A DNA stretch of 5,799 nucleotides, from contig JANXXA010000211.1 in assembly GCA_025350885.1 (NCBI GenBank), positions 1 through 5,799 of the forward strand, written 5' to 3'. This document shows positions 5,244 through 5,799 of this stretch, in pieces. The translations under genes were made by a program, and so were the position numbers. The number at the start of each line of letters is the position of its first letter. Within the stretch, counting starts at the first letter, position 1. The stretch comes from Phenylobacterium sp. GTDB lineage: Bacteria > Pseudomonadota > Alphaproteobacteria > Caulobacterales > Caulobacteraceae. Under the pieces are notes generated by a model. It did no database searches. It was not told where the DNA came from and worked only from the letters and a program-made list of their open reading frames with translations.

Positions 5244-5799
5244 TTACCGCGCCCGAACCTCGGTGGGCTCGCGCAGGCCGGGGCCTGGGCCACGGCCGTT
5301 TCGACGCCGTCGAAGCAACAGATAGCCGGCCGGGATGACCAGCATGGAAAGCAGCGGCGCGGTGAGCATCCCGCCGATCATCGGCGCCGCGATCCGGCTC
5401 ATGACCTCCGACCCCGCGCCGTGGCCGACAAGGATCGGGGCAAGGCCGGCCAGGATGACGGCGACGGTCATGGCCTTGGGGCGCACGCGCAGCAGCGCGC
5501 CCTCCCGCACGGCCTCGATCAGGTCGGCGTCGTCCGGATCGGACCCCCGCTCGGCGAAAGCGTGTTTCAGATAGATCAGCATCACCACCCCGAACTCGGC
5601 CGAGACGCCGGCGAGCGCGATGAAGCCGACGCCGGTGGCGACAGACTGGTGGTAGCCCAGCAGGTAGAGGGTCCAGATGCCGCCGGTGAGCGCGAAGGGC
5701 AGGGTCGCCATGATCAGCGCGGCTTCATCCCAACGGCCGAACGTCAGGTAGAGCAGCAGGAAGATGATCAGCAGCGTGGCGGGCACCACCAGCTTGAGC
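5244..5799 (-). CDS. Heavy-metal RND efflux pump, C-terminal part (CusA/CzcA type)
   Basis: This is the 3' end of a larger gene that runs off the right edge; about 185 of some 1,040 residues are seen. It encodes the inner-membrane proton-driven pump of a tripartite metal efflux system, which works with a periplasmic adaptor and an outer-membrane channel. Five hydrophobic segments correspond to TM8-TM12. They begin with [18 protein letters not shown], and the reading frame continues past the GTG at 5789, which is an internal Val, not a start. Signature blocks are [38 protein letters not shown] and [18 protein letters not shown], all closely matching CusA as I recall it. The Glu of SAEFG and the Lys of RPKAM correspond to the CusA proton-relay residues E939 and K984. 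The tail after TM12 is rich in Arg, Gly and Pro. The Cu/Ag versus Co/Zn/Cd specificity cannot be decided, because the periplasmic metal-binding part is outside the window. Confidence 0.93.
   Translation of the reverse strand, partial: LKLVVPATLLIIFLLLYLTFGRWDEAALIMATLPFALTGGIWTLYLLGYHQSVATGVGFIALAGVSAEFGVVMLIYLKHAFAERGSDPDDADLIEAVREGALLRVRPKAMTVAVILAGLAPILVGHGAGSEVMSRIAAPMIGGMLTAPLLSMLVIPAGYLLLRRRRNGRGPGPGLREPTEVRAR

Noticed and set aside
4457..5293. Reverse-strand open frame of 278 residues across the SDR and isomerase genes.
   Set aside because: Overlaps two well-supported genes and the ends of a third; no domain is visible.
5787..5789. GTG as the start of a small separate membrane-protein gene.
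   Set aside because: The frame stays open to the window edge and the upstream codons read LKLV, matching the CusA-type sequence; it is an internal valine of a truncated gene.

Overview
The window is high-GC DNA with tightly packed genes and strong third-position G/C bias. It looks like an alphaproteobacterium, most likely of the Caulobacteraceae (Caulobacter/Phenylobacterium group). Three things suggest this: an alphaproteobacterial-type RpoH, two candidate promoters that resemble the Caulobacter housekeeping pattern (TTGACGS, 10-14 nt, GCTANAWC), and a TonB_C-like protein with paired cysteines. The taxon is inferred from these features, not from a search.

Layout. At 104-991 (+) lies rpoH, the heat-shock sigma factor, behind a leader with a perfect 8-bp hairpin. 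It converges on a predicted lipoprotein gene (988-1638, -), and the two stop codons overlap. The 223-bp gap at 1639-1861 separates the lipoprotein gene from a divergent pair on the + strand: an exported TPR protein (1862-2518) and, 44 bp on, an exported protein with three TonB_C-like modules (2563-3741). The gap holds a candidate promoter, a dyad over its -10 region, and a hairpin just before the ribosome binding site. At 3768-3793 a second candidate promoter precedes a short-chain dehydrogenase/reductase-like gene (3823-4560). This is followed by a thioredoxin-fold isomerase of the 2-hydroxychromene-2-carboxylate isomerase/GST-kappa type (4604-5227). At the right edge is the 3' end of a CusA/CzcA-type heavy-metal RND pump gene (5244-5799, -), which converges on the isomerase gene and runs off the window.

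How the genes work together. The TPR and TonB_C-like genes look like one envelope operon. The dehydrogenase-like and isomerase genes look like a two-gene unit, and their junction is the most unusual part of the window. About four copies of an 11-14-nt repeat link them. Each copy carries an ATGA (start overlapping stop), so that 4-5-codon mini-ORFs run from the stop of the first gene to the start of the second, with no Shine-Dalgarno sequence before the second. The dehydrogenase-like protein also appears to lack three of the four classical SDR catalytic residues.

No RNA genes, insertion sequences, CRISPR arrays, attachment sites or convincing intrinsic terminators are visible. There is no gene-free stretch longer than 300 bases. 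No complete novel defence or mobile system is visible. The strongest candidates for something undescribed are the overlapping start/stop array and the degenerate SDR.
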